Source: Methylotenera_A sp040079935
Lineage (GTDB): Bacteria; Pseudomonadota; Gammaproteobacteria; Burkholderiales; Methylophilaceae
Assembly: GCA_040079935.1 (NCBI GenBank)
Contig: JBEBJI010000027.1
Location: forward strand, 1 to 28,001
DNA length: 28,001 nt
Direction: 5' to 3'
Made by a program: the position numbers and the translations under genes. Shown here in pieces: positions 22,167 through 28,001 of this stretch (positions within the stretch are counted from its first letter, which is position 1; each line of letters begins with the position of its first letter). The notes under the pieces are model-generated. The model ran no database searches. It was not told where the DNA came from and saw nothing but the letters and a program-made list of their open reading frames with translations.

Positions 22167-22220
22167 ACCTAGACAAATCACGCCCAACAATAAAAACGAT
22201 TGTTGGCCGTTCAGCTAGGT
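22167..22220. repeat. Nested inverted repeats, cross-shaped structure
   Basis: ACCTAG (22167-22172) and CTAGGT (22215-22220) enclose CCAACAAT (22184-22191) and ATTGTTGG (22199-22206), all perfect. It could be a single-strand origin, a recombination site or an RNA structure. Role unknown. Confidence 0.45.
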
Positions 22221-22585
22221 TTCTGTGGAAACTGTGCATGATTAAACTTTGTTCATAACGAAAGGCCGCATTAGTCTATAAAAAGAAGGGGGGAACTTCA
22301 CTTAAATTCGGTAATGCAGTGATTTTAAGCTACCTACGGCTTGAAATTTAAGGTTTTTGATACACGGATATGGATTGTTAAGACAAAACGCATTAAAACG
22401 CATCTATGAAAGACATTATTTTGAGGCGCAAAGCGCCCAATACCTGAATCCTGTTAAACATCAGAATCAACCCTCTATAGACCAAGCAGGGTTTTGATTA
22501 ATCACGGGCTTTGTTCTCACCCATATTGACCCAAGGCAAAAAGCACGGCTTTTTGTTTGACGGTAGGAGCCGTGGCGGTAGCCAT

Positions 22586-22610
22586 AACACCCAGCCAAAA
22601 GCTGGGTGTT
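22586..22610. terminator. 10-bp perfect hairpin upstream of kfrA
   Basis: AACACCCAGC, a CAAAA loop and GCTGGGTGTT form a perfect stem 120 bp before kfrA. No T-run follows. A second small hairpin, CAAAAAGC-ACG-GCTTTTTG, lies at 22537-22555. They may attenuate transcription into kfrA or be origin structures. Confidence 0.4.
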
Positions 22611-22674
22611 ACTCCGTATCCCGTCAAAGGTCATGGGTGAAGTCACTGAACCATAACATTTTGCTTGCTTTATA

Positions 22675-22716
22675 CCATAACATAACGTAACATAACAATG
22701 TAACGTAACGTAATAG
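22675..22716. promoter_or_regulatory. TAACRTAACGTAAC-type direct repeats, probable KfrA operator
   Basis: A run of CATAAC/CGTAAC units covers about 40 bp and ends 14 bp before kfrA. KfrA proteins are known to repress their own promoters by binding repeats there. The repeats are seen; binding is inferred. Confidence 0.5.
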
Positions 22717-22730
22717 ATAAAGGGGCTATC

Positions 22731-23639
22731 ATGGCAAGAGAACCAAGCATTACATTTGAGCAAGTAGCAGTCGCCGCCGACAACATCAAGGCTCAATCAC
22801 AAAAGCCAACAGCACGAAACGTGCGTGAGGCTTTAGGCGCTGGCAGTATGGCTACCGTTTTGAAGTTTTTGCAGCAATGGCAAAGTGGGCAGGTAAGGCA
22901 AAGCCAAGCGATTGACGACACGTTAGACGTTTCTATCGTTCGTGCAATCAGCAATCAGATTGCTACTAAGGTGCAAGAGGCAACAGCAGACGCAACAGCC
23001 CAGCTCGCAGACCTTCAGAGCGAAACCGATACACTAATCACCGAAAACGAAAGACAGGCCACAGAGCTTGAAAATAAAGCCGTTGAGTTGGGCGCTTTGC
23101 AAGAGCAGCATTCGGCACTTGCTGGGCGAACTGAACAGTTAGAAGATGAAAACGAAAGACAAGCCGCCGCGTTGCTTACCGAGCGCCAAGCTTCCGAGGG
23201 CGCACGGGTTGAATTAGCAAAAGCAGAATTACGGCTTGAGGCCGTGCCTCGTATTGAGGCAGAAATAGAAAAAGTACGCTTAGAGCTGGACGAAGAGCGC
23301 AAAAAATCATCAAGCCTACATGAAGCAGCAGCCGTGGCAAATGCAAAACTTGAATCTGAAACATCGTTAAAGCTTAGTCTTCTGGAGCAACTTTTGAAGG
23401 TTACAAAGTCGGCAGAAGAAAACGCAGACAGAGCCATCAAAGCAACAGAACAACTTAGCAATGAAAAGGTGTTATCTCAAACCTTGCAAGCAAGAACAGA
23501 AGCATTGAGCCGTGAGCTTGCAACCGCTAACGACCTAGCAAAAAAAGCGGGCGAATTTGCCGCTGAACTTAAAGGCCAGTTAGCAGCAACGACAAAAAAA
23601 ACACCAGTCAAAAAAAGCCCTTCACAAAAAACCGAATAA
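22731..23639 (+). CDS. kfrA: KfrA-like DNA-binding coiled-coil protein
   Basis: This 302-aa protein has the KfrA N-terminal DNA-binding domain (ITFEQVAVAADNIKAQSQKPTARNVREALGAGSMATVLKFLQQW) in residues about 7-50, then a very long alpha-helical coiled coil (about 75-285, with many Glu, Ala, Leu and Gln) and a Lys/Thr-rich end (KKTPVKKSPSQKTE). KfrA proteins regulate themselves and support plasmid stability through their filament-like tails. A good AAGGGG precedes the ATG at 22731. It is transcribed alone, with the cysteine-cluster gene 36 bp further on. Confidence 0.9.
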   Translation: MAREPSITFEQVAVAADNIKAQSQKPTARNVREALGAGSMATVLKFLQQWQSGQVRQSQAIDDTLDVSIVRAISNQIATKVQEATADATAQLADLQSETDTLITENERQATELENKAVELGALQEQHSALAGRTEQLEDENERQAAALLTERQASEGARVELAKAELRLEAVPRIEAEIEKVRLELDEERKKSSSLHEAAAVANAKLESETSLKLSLLEQLLKVTKSAEENADRAIKATEQLSNEKVLSQTLQARTEALSRELATANDLAKKAGEFAAELKGQLAATTKKTPVKKSPSQKTE

Positions 23640-23675
23640 CGTCAATTTCGCGGAGGCGAAAATTAAGGATAATTT

Positions 23676-24335
23676 ATGGCAGAAACCCCTATTACATTAA
23701 AAAAACTTAAACCGTATATAAGTGGTCAGGCAAAAAAAGCACATTCTGAATTAGACGCACTTATGAGTGAAGTTCCAAATGTGTGTAAATCAGGTTGCAG
23801 TGCTTGTTGTTACCAAATGGTTTCAGTGCATACATGGGAAGAGGAGCTAATTATTGATTATATAAAAAGCTCAATGCACGTCAAAACTAAAGCACAAGTT
23901 CGCAAACAATTACTTGCTTGGTGGCGGTATTTAAAATCAATACTTCGCCCGTCTACGAGAGAAAATCCGATCACTCAGCAAGAACAAAAGCAACTTGCAC
24001 TAACCATGATTCAAAATAAAGTTATGTGTCCTTTTTTGGTTGATTCTAAATGTTCAATTTACCCTGTACGGCCAGCAATGTGCCGCGCCCATGTCGTTAC
24101 TGATGCACCAGAGCGATGCGCAACAGAATTGGGGCGTGTAGGTGATGTTAGAGGCGCATATAATATGCTGGCTACGTTTGGTGCAGAATCTGAATATTTA
24201 CCGTTTAGCAATTACCCTCATGCTATGAAGCCACTTGCGTTTGCATTAACTGGCACATTTAATGTTCCAGTGCCATCAACTCCAATGGAAGGTGTGATTT
24301 TAGGTGATGTGATTTCAATACCGAAATCGTTGTAA
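23676..24335 (+). CDS. YkgJ-family cysteine cluster protein
   Basis: This 219-aa protein carries the CxxxCxxCC cluster of the family (CKSGCSACC, residues about 33-41) and a second set of cysteines (CPFL, KCSIYPVRPAMCRAH, then ERCAT) that together probably bind an iron-sulfur cluster or zinc. The pairing CPFL...C-IYP-RP--CR is the family signature. The biochemical function of the family is unknown. An AAGGA ribosome-binding site precedes it. It may be transcribed with kfrA. Confidence 0.85.
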   Translation: MAETPITLKKLKPYISGQAKKAHSELDALMSEVPNVCKSGCSACCYQMVSVHTWEEELIIDYIKSSMHVKTKAQVRKQLLAWWRYLKSILRPSTRENPITQQEQKQLALTMIQNKVMCPFLVDSKCSIYPVRPAMCRAHVVTDAPERCATELGRVGDVRGAYNMLATFGAESEYLPFSNYPHAMKPLAFALTGTFNVPVPSTPMEGVILGDVISIPKSL

Positions 24336-24352
24336 ATATAGGAGCTTATAAA

Positions 24353-24580
24353 ATGCGCTACCCAGTTATTTTAACGCCCGATACGGGCGGTTATGTTGTG
24401 ACATTCCCTGACGTTCCAGAGGCAATGACACAGGGGGATAATTATGATGAAGCTATGGAAATGGCAAAAGACGTACTAGAATCTTCGGTAGAAATTTATA
24501 TAGAAAAAGGCCAGCCATTCCCTATGCCTTCAGACATAAAAGACGGCCAGCCTTATGTAGAAATTGATGTTAGTTACTAG
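24353..24580 (+). CDS. hicB: Lone HicB-like protein
   Basis: This 75-aa protein is a HicB-type partial RNase-H-fold domain: YPVILTPDTGGYVVTFPDVPEAMTQGDNYDEAMEMAKDVLESSVEIYIEKG. HicB is normally the antitoxin to HicA, and often carries a C-terminal HTH or RHH; this one has neither and no HicA-like gene is next to it. It follows the cysteine-cluster gene by 17 bp with AGGAG upstream. It may be a degraded pair or may counter a HicA encoded elsewhere. Confidence 0.83.
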   Translation: MRYPVILTPDTGGYVVTFPDVPEAMTQGDNYDEAMEMAKDVLESSVEIYIEKGQPFPMPSDIKDGQPYVEIDVSY

Positions 24581-24595
24581 GAATTAATTAAGTTT

Positions 24596-25312
24596 TTATG
24601 GTGTGATGTTCACAGCAGGTATAGGGCGGTTTGTCCCAGCCATGCGGACTGAAATATCACGCGCTTGTGTTTCGCTAATTTGTTTCTCTGCGGCAACCAA
24701 CATAGACATAGCTTGAATTTTCGCTTGTTCATTTTGAATAAGCCCCTGTTCGGTTGCTATACGTGCTTGCAGCTCACCAATAGCTTTAGGGTCATCGGTA
24801 GTGCTGATTTGTGACATTAAGCTTTCAAGGTTGCTTAGTCTTTGTTGAGCGGAATTGTAGGCCTCCATACTTAAAGCTTTATTACTAGCTGCGCGGTTTA
24901 AATCGGCTTCCCACATATCGGAGCCTAATTGGTCACTAAAATTACCTCTATTTAGCGTTGTAGTATTTTGCTTAATACTACTAATCGAATTGGCTAGATT
25001 TCCGTAAGAACCATTAACAGCTAAATCAAGTAGCGCTTGAGCATCTTGAGGCAGCATACGTCTAGCTTGTTGGAATGCTGGGCTATTCAACGCTGAAGAA
25101 AAACCGCGTGAGCCTGTAGTGCTTGCTATTTGTTGTTGCAACTGTTGAATTTGCTGTGTCATTTGTTGATATTGTTGCGCCCAAGCTGCAACTTGTTGAA
25201 TTTGTTGCGCCAAGCTAGAAACGTCGATCACTGGAATGCCGCCAGCAAAAGCAGGACTTGAAAGGCTGAAGCAAAGAGCTATAGCAGCTAAGATTTTTTT
25301 TGATGATTTCAT
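24596..25312 (-). CDS. virB5: VirB5-like minor pilin of a type IV secretion system
   Basis: This 238-aa protein has a signal peptide (ending SSPAFAG), then a Gln-rich helix with many QQ pairs (QQYQQMTQQIQQLQQQI) and long helices, the plan of VirB5/TrbJ proteins. These sit at the pilus tip and help contact recipients. The last residues read MAGTNRPIPAVNITP, a sequence repeated in the lipoprotein upstream. It lies 27 bp after virB6 in the same operon. VirB5 versus TrbJ cannot be decided firmly. Confidence 0.85.
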   Translation of the reverse strand: MKSSKKILAAIALCFSLSSPAFAGGIPVIDVSSLAQQIQQVAAWAQQYQQMTQQIQQLQQQIASTTGSRGFSSALNSPAFQQARRMLPQDAQALLDLAVNGSYGNLANSISSIKQNTTTLNRGNFSDQLGSDMWEADLNRAASNKALSMEAYNSAQQRLSNLESLMSQISTTDDPKAIGELQARIATEQGLIQNEQAKIQAMSMLVAAEKQISETQARDISVRMAGTNRPIPAVNITP

Positions 25313-25339
25313 GGATTTATCCCCTTTAAGTTAGACAGA

Positions 25340-26389
25340 TTACTTATTGCGTCTTGTTGTGATTTTTCGGTAGATAGCGGCTGGTTTTGGAGAGCTTGAA
25401 CCTTTTACACTCCCGCCACCAGAGCCTTTACCAAACTTGCCAGCAGCACGACTAATGCCTTTATAGGCGGCTTTTCCGCCCTTATAAGTGGCTTTGCCCA
25501 TTGTTGCTGAACCGCTGGCCGCCCCTTTGAGCTTGTTATAAGCCCAGCCTACGGGATTTTCAGAACCGCTAGAGAATGAACCGCCTATACTCCCAGCTAG
25601 ACTTGGCATACGTTGAATAACAAATAACGAAGCCATACCATAAATCACAAGGCCACTAATCGCAGACATCGTAGCGATACCGCTATTTGAAGCAGCGTCT
25701 GCCATTGTTGCATCGTAGGCAGCGTTCATTAATTTGAAGCCCATAGTTGCAGCTAATATAGTCATCACCATAGCTAATCCTTCCGTAACCGCAGCTCCAA
25801 GCCAAGAATCAAACCAACGTTTAGATGGCTCAAACATCAAACCCAATATGAACAACGGACCAAGGGCTAACGTTATTGCAAGAGTTAGTTTTGCCATGAT
25901 GATAATCACCCCTGATATTCCAGTCGTAACCCATGTCAGCACGTAGACAATGGCTGCAAGAATATATGCACCTAGATTAGCTATACTTGCCTTCTCCCAC
26001 GCTGAACCTGCTAACGTTGTGCCTTTATCCAGCATTTGATCTAGCATTTGTGCAGAGGTGGTTGCAGGTACGCCTTGTAACTGGCTGGCTAATTCAGTTG
26101 GCCAGTTATAAAAAAAATCAGAAACATATTGAGCGTAGAGCGCAGAGCTTGTTGCAAGGGCAAAAATGATGGATATTTTTATCATTCTAATCGCACCATC
26201 CATTACAGGCTCTTGGATTAGGCCTCTTATCATCGACCACCCCCATAACGCCATGTAAATGAGAAGTAGGGATTGGGCGAAGCCGTGAAACGAGCTAGCG
26301 GTAGATGCTGCAACGTCCGTTATGTATTTGGTTACAACCCCGTCCGAATAATCGAAAAGGTTTTGAAAAACCTGTGAGGCGGCCATCAT
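25340..26389 (-). CDS. virB6: VirB6/TrbL-like inner-membrane channel protein
   Basis: This 349-aa protein has at least five hydrophobic segments (about 35-60, 75-95, 140-165, 165-190 and 225-255), with the conserved VirB6 region around LGPLFILGLMFEPSKRWFDSWLGAAV. The C-terminal 80 residues are Gly/Ser/Lys-rich and probably cytoplasmic. VirB6 forms part of the inner-membrane platform through which DNA passes. Its start overlaps the stop of the lipoprotein gene by 1 base (TAATG), and AAAGGAA precedes it. Confidence 0.88.
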   Translation of the reverse strand: MMAASQVFQNLFDYSDGVVTKYITDVAASTASSFHGFAQSLLLIYMALWGWSMIRGLIQEPVMDGAIRMIKISIIFALATSSALYAQYVSDFFYNWPTELASQLQGVPATTSAQMLDQMLDKGTTLAGSAWEKASIANLGAYILAAIVYVLTWVTTGISGVIIIMAKLTLAITLALGPLFILGLMFEPSKRWFDSWLGAAVTEGLAMVMTILAATMGFKLMNAAYDATMADAASNSGIATMSAISGLVIYGMASLFVIQRMPSLAGSIGGSFSSGSENPVGWAYNKLKGAASGSATMGKATYKGGKAAYKGISRAAGKFGKGSGGGSVKGSSSPKPAAIYRKITTRRNK

Positions 26390-26583
26390 TATTCCTTTCT
26401 TTTAGGTTGTGGGTTGTCAGGCTCAAGGTTTGGAACTGGAATAGGGCGATTTGTCCCAGCCATTTGTTTACTTGTTTCCGCGCCCTCTCTCATGGTTTTT
26501 TCAAGTTCACTTTCTTTATCGCACCCCATTAAGAAAACGGTTAGCACGACACCTAATGCAATTAACATAGTATTTTTTTTCAT
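26389..26583 (-). CDS. Small lipoprotein, VirB7-like
   Basis: This 64-aa protein has a short signal peptide with lipobox FLMGC (Cys near residue 20), then a charged stretch and MAGTNRPIPVPNLEPDN. In VirB systems the small lipoprotein VirB7 pairs with VirB9 at the outer membrane, and this gene's place before virB6 fits that or an entry-exclusion role. I start at 26583: AAGGA precedes it, and the upstream part of the open frame overlaps the preceding gene. It overlaps that gene's stop by 3 bp (ATGA). Confidence 0.7.
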   Translation of the reverse strand: MKKNTMLIALGVVLTVFLMGCDKESELEKTMREGAETSKQMAGTNRPIPVPNLEPDNPQPKRKE

Positions 26584-26822
26584 TTTTTTAGTTCCTTTAA
26601 ATTTGTATAAACGGCCGTAACTGTTGTAAGGGCAATTCCTAGTAATATCAAAACACAAGCCGCACTTATTCTGAAAGTTTGCATAATCATTGGTAGGAAT
26701 AAAGCGTTAGCAATAAATCCGCTGGATGGTTTCTTTTTTTTCTCGTCAAACTTGCGTGTTAATGATGCCGCCAGTTGAGTAATTTTTTTTGTAATTCCGT
26801 TTAATGTTATTAACGAATCCAT
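26580..26822 (-). CDS. Small membrane protein of the transfer operon, unknown
   Basis: This 80-aa protein has a basic N-terminal half (TRKFDEKKKK) and hydrophobic segments at about 36-50 and 52-72. No family is recognised. It is first in the run of tightly spaced secretion genes and probably co-transcribed with them. Its ATG follows GAAGGA. Confidence 0.55.
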   Translation of the reverse strand: MDSLITLNGITKKITQLAASLTRKFDEKKKKPSSGFIANALFLPMIMQTFRISAACVLILLGIALTTVTAVYTNLKELKK

Positions 26823-26887
26823 GCTTTTTTTCCTTCAAATAATGGTTATATTTTACCGCATTTTGATGTACAATCACAAATATATTA

Positions 26888-26912
26888 TTTTGTCAAGTCT
26901 TTTTACTTGTCA
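26888..26912 (-). promoter_or_regulatory. Promoter or operator region of the secretion operon
   Basis: On the minus strand two TTGACAA units lie 17 bp apart, either of which can serve as a -35 box; AT-rich sequence with TAATAT follows. The 25-bp block differs from 20675-20699 at only two positions, which suggests one regulator for both places. Confidence 0.5.
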
Positions 26913-26929
26913 AATTTTTTTATGGTAAA

Positions 26930-27397
26930 TCAAGTAGTAACGTGAATTATTACACCTGATATAAGACCACCTATCAAACTAGAAGCTAGGCATAACGTTA
27001 AAATTTTCAGTAGGCTTGGTCTTAATGAAGACAATGCTTTTAGGGTTGGGTTGGTAATCTCATTTTTAATGGTTTGTTTGGCCGCCAATTCAATTTTGTT
27101 TAATGTGGCTAGGGTGGCGTCACTAATCGTTTTTTCTAATTTATCTTGCGCGGCCAATAGATCCTTTTCCATTTGCTCACGAATTTTTTCGGCTTCAGTA
27201 TTTGTGTAAGCTTTAATTTGCTCTTTGTAGGTATCGCCAGCCATTTGCAAAAGACCAATTAACCCTGTAATTTTGCTTTCGACTAATTCGGTTTGAGCTG
27301 GGAGCATATTTGTCATTGAGTTGACGGAATCTTGCAGTGTAAGAACGTCACCCAATATTTCAGCTAAAAGTGCGTCACGCGCTGTAGTTGCAACCAT
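26930..27397 (-). CDS. Coiled-coil protein with C-terminal membrane anchor
   Basis: This 155-aa protein is helical and charged over most of its length (AYTNTEAEKIREQMEKDLLAAQDKLEKTI is the clearest coiled-coil part) and ends with one hydrophobic segment (ILTLCLASSLIGGLISGVIIHV). No family is recognised. It follows the TraK-like gene by 33 bp. By position it could match TraL/TraM-type genes of IncP-like transfer regions, but I see no sequence support. Confidence 0.55.
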   Translation of the reverse strand: MVATTARDALLAEILGDVLTLQDSVNSMTNMLPAQTELVESKITGLIGLLQMAGDTYKEQIKAYTNTEAEKIREQMEKDLLAAQDKLEKTISDATLATLNKIELAAKQTIKNEITNPTLKALSSLRPSLLKILTLCLASSLIGGLISGVIIHVTT

Positions 27398-27430
27398 GCT
27401 TTGCCCCCATTCTAAATTCTTCCATGTTTT

Positions 27431-27805
27431 CTATTTCCTTTTACTGGCCTTACCGAGTTTGGCTAAAGCATCTAAATCAGGTGTGCTGCCGATAATTGCG
27501 TTTAAGTCTTCAGGCTTATATGAACCTAAAATAACCGCTTCAGCCTGTGGCTCTTCTGGCTCGTTTAATTTATCTGAAGGCATGGTGAGTGTTTCACTAA
27601 CAGAGGCCTCTTTTCCATCTTTGTTTTTAATAAATTTACGTACAGCCTCTTGAGAAACTTTTATATCGTTTTCCTTTAACCATTCGCATATCTGCCAATT
27701 TGCATAACCTAGTTTTTTTAGTTCTAGGATTTGATTTTCAAATGGCAAAAGTATTGAGCGTTTGGCTCTAGGTTTTGCTGTTTTTATAAATTCGCTGATG
27801 TCCAT
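27431..27805 (-). CDS. TraK-like transfer protein, possible oriT binder
   Basis: This 124-aa protein starts with a basic stretch (KTAKPRAKR) and then FENQILELKKLGYANWQICEWLKENDIKVSQEAVRKFIKN. The same plan of basic arm, GY-x3-xI-x2-xL and a short DNA-binding helix pair occurs in TraK of IncP plasmids, which binds oriT. The C-terminal half is acidic and probably flexible. It leads the minus-strand cluster. The link to TraK rests on pattern, not on an alignment. Confidence 0.55.
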   Translation of the reverse strand: MDISEFIKTAKPRAKRSILLPFENQILELKKLGYANWQICEWLKENDIKVSQEAVRKFIKNKDGKEASVSETLTMPSDKLNEPEEPQAEAVILGSYKPEDLNAIIGSTPDLDALAKLGKASKRK

Positions 27806-28001
27806 GTTTTTTCCTTATTAATTTCACCACAGGCATCATAAACGCGATTCCAACCATTAACAACCTTACGCAACTTACTATACATGGTAATTCACAAAAT
27901 TACAACTATAAACAATTAAAAACAATCAAAATAAAACTATATGCAACTAATATACAACACAAATACAACCATAAGCAACATATTGCAACTTAATATTATT
28001 C
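27806..28001. other. AT-rich intergenic region with CAAC-type repeats
   Basis: No gene is seen. From about 27890 the plus strand is almost free of G and carries many CAAC/CAAT motifs spaced roughly 9-12 bp (ACAACTA, ACAATTA, ACAATCA, GCAACTA, ACAACAC, ACAACCA, GCAACAT, GCAACTT). The strand bias and spacing suggest a protein-binding array upstream of the TraK-like gene. The window ends inside it. Confidence 0.45.

Larger units (their letters stand above)
21876..22730. other. 855-bp non-coding origin region with DnaA box and hairpins
   Basis: No convincing gene is present; the minus-strand open frame at 22467-22796 overlaps kfrA and lacks support. The stretch holds a perfect DnaA box, many short hairpins from 22010 on (such as CCAGCC-TTC-GGCTGG near 22027 and TACCGC-AA-GCGGTA near 22060), a cross-shaped structure at 22167-22220, a 10-bp hairpin at 22586-22610 and direct repeats before kfrA. 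It probably combines the origin's opening region with regulatory or single-strand-initiation structures. Confidence 0.6.

Noticed and set aside
22467..22796. Minus-strand open frame of 109 aa
   Set aside because: Composition is unlike a protein, it overlaps the kfrA start and repeats, and no ribosome-binding site is seen.
23015..23461. Minus-strand Ser-rich open frame inside kfrA
   Set aside because: It is the antisense shadow of the Glu/Ala-rich coiled coil.

Overview
The window is a slice of a mobilisable or conjugative plasmid from a Gram-negative bacterium. The moderately AT-rich composition, KfrA, a Rep_3-type initiator, TraK-like and VirB-like transfer genes and the style of the copper-resistance genes suggest a proteobacterium, probably a betaproteobacterium. 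A Methylophilaceae-like host is a guess. No rRNA, tRNA or CRISPR array was found.

Layout: (1) 1-3169 is a mobilisation region with a hairpin-rich candidate oriT, mobC and a large relaxase ending in an LPD7-like domain. (2) 3426-18006 is one 14,581-bp mobile element of the IS21 family. Its ends are inverted, start with TG, carry arrays of repeats with a 22-26 bp period, and are flanked by a 5-bp direct duplication, GTGTA. istA and istB lie at one end. The rest is cargo: an excisionase-like HTH gene, an unknown 356-aa gene with a zinc-knuckle-like motif, a copper-resistance island (copZ, copA, cueR, three small secreted proteins, a His/Met-rich DUF2231 membrane protein, a TolC-family lipoprotein, a multicopper oxidase and a short CDF-type transporter) and an unknown gene. 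(3) 18029-20651 is plasmid maintenance: a hypothetical gene, a PaaA2/ParE-type toxin-antitoxin pair, a small unknown gene between palindromic operators, and a parA-RHH partition cassette. (4) 20652-22730 is the replication region: rep, four upstream iterons and one downstream, a perfect DnaA box and a structured 850-bp non-coding stretch. (5) 22731-24580 holds kfrA, a cysteine-cluster protein and a lone HicB-like protein. (6) 24596-27805, on the minus strand, is the start of a type IV secretion and transfer cluster: TraK-like, a coiled-coil membrane protein, a small membrane protein, a VirB7-like lipoprotein, VirB6/TrbL and VirB5. The rest of the secretion system is not in the window.

How it works together: three promoters in the copper island have the CueR architecture (TTGACC, 19-bp spacer, -10) and drive copZ, copA-cueR and the periplasmic defence genes. 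The predicted scheme is cytoplasmic copper binding (CopZ), export across the inner membrane (CopA), periplasmic binding and oxidation (Met/His-rich proteins, multicopper oxidase) and an outer-membrane component. The strongest new observation is that this whole island lies inside a structurally complete IS21-type transposon, where the family normally carries only istA and istB.
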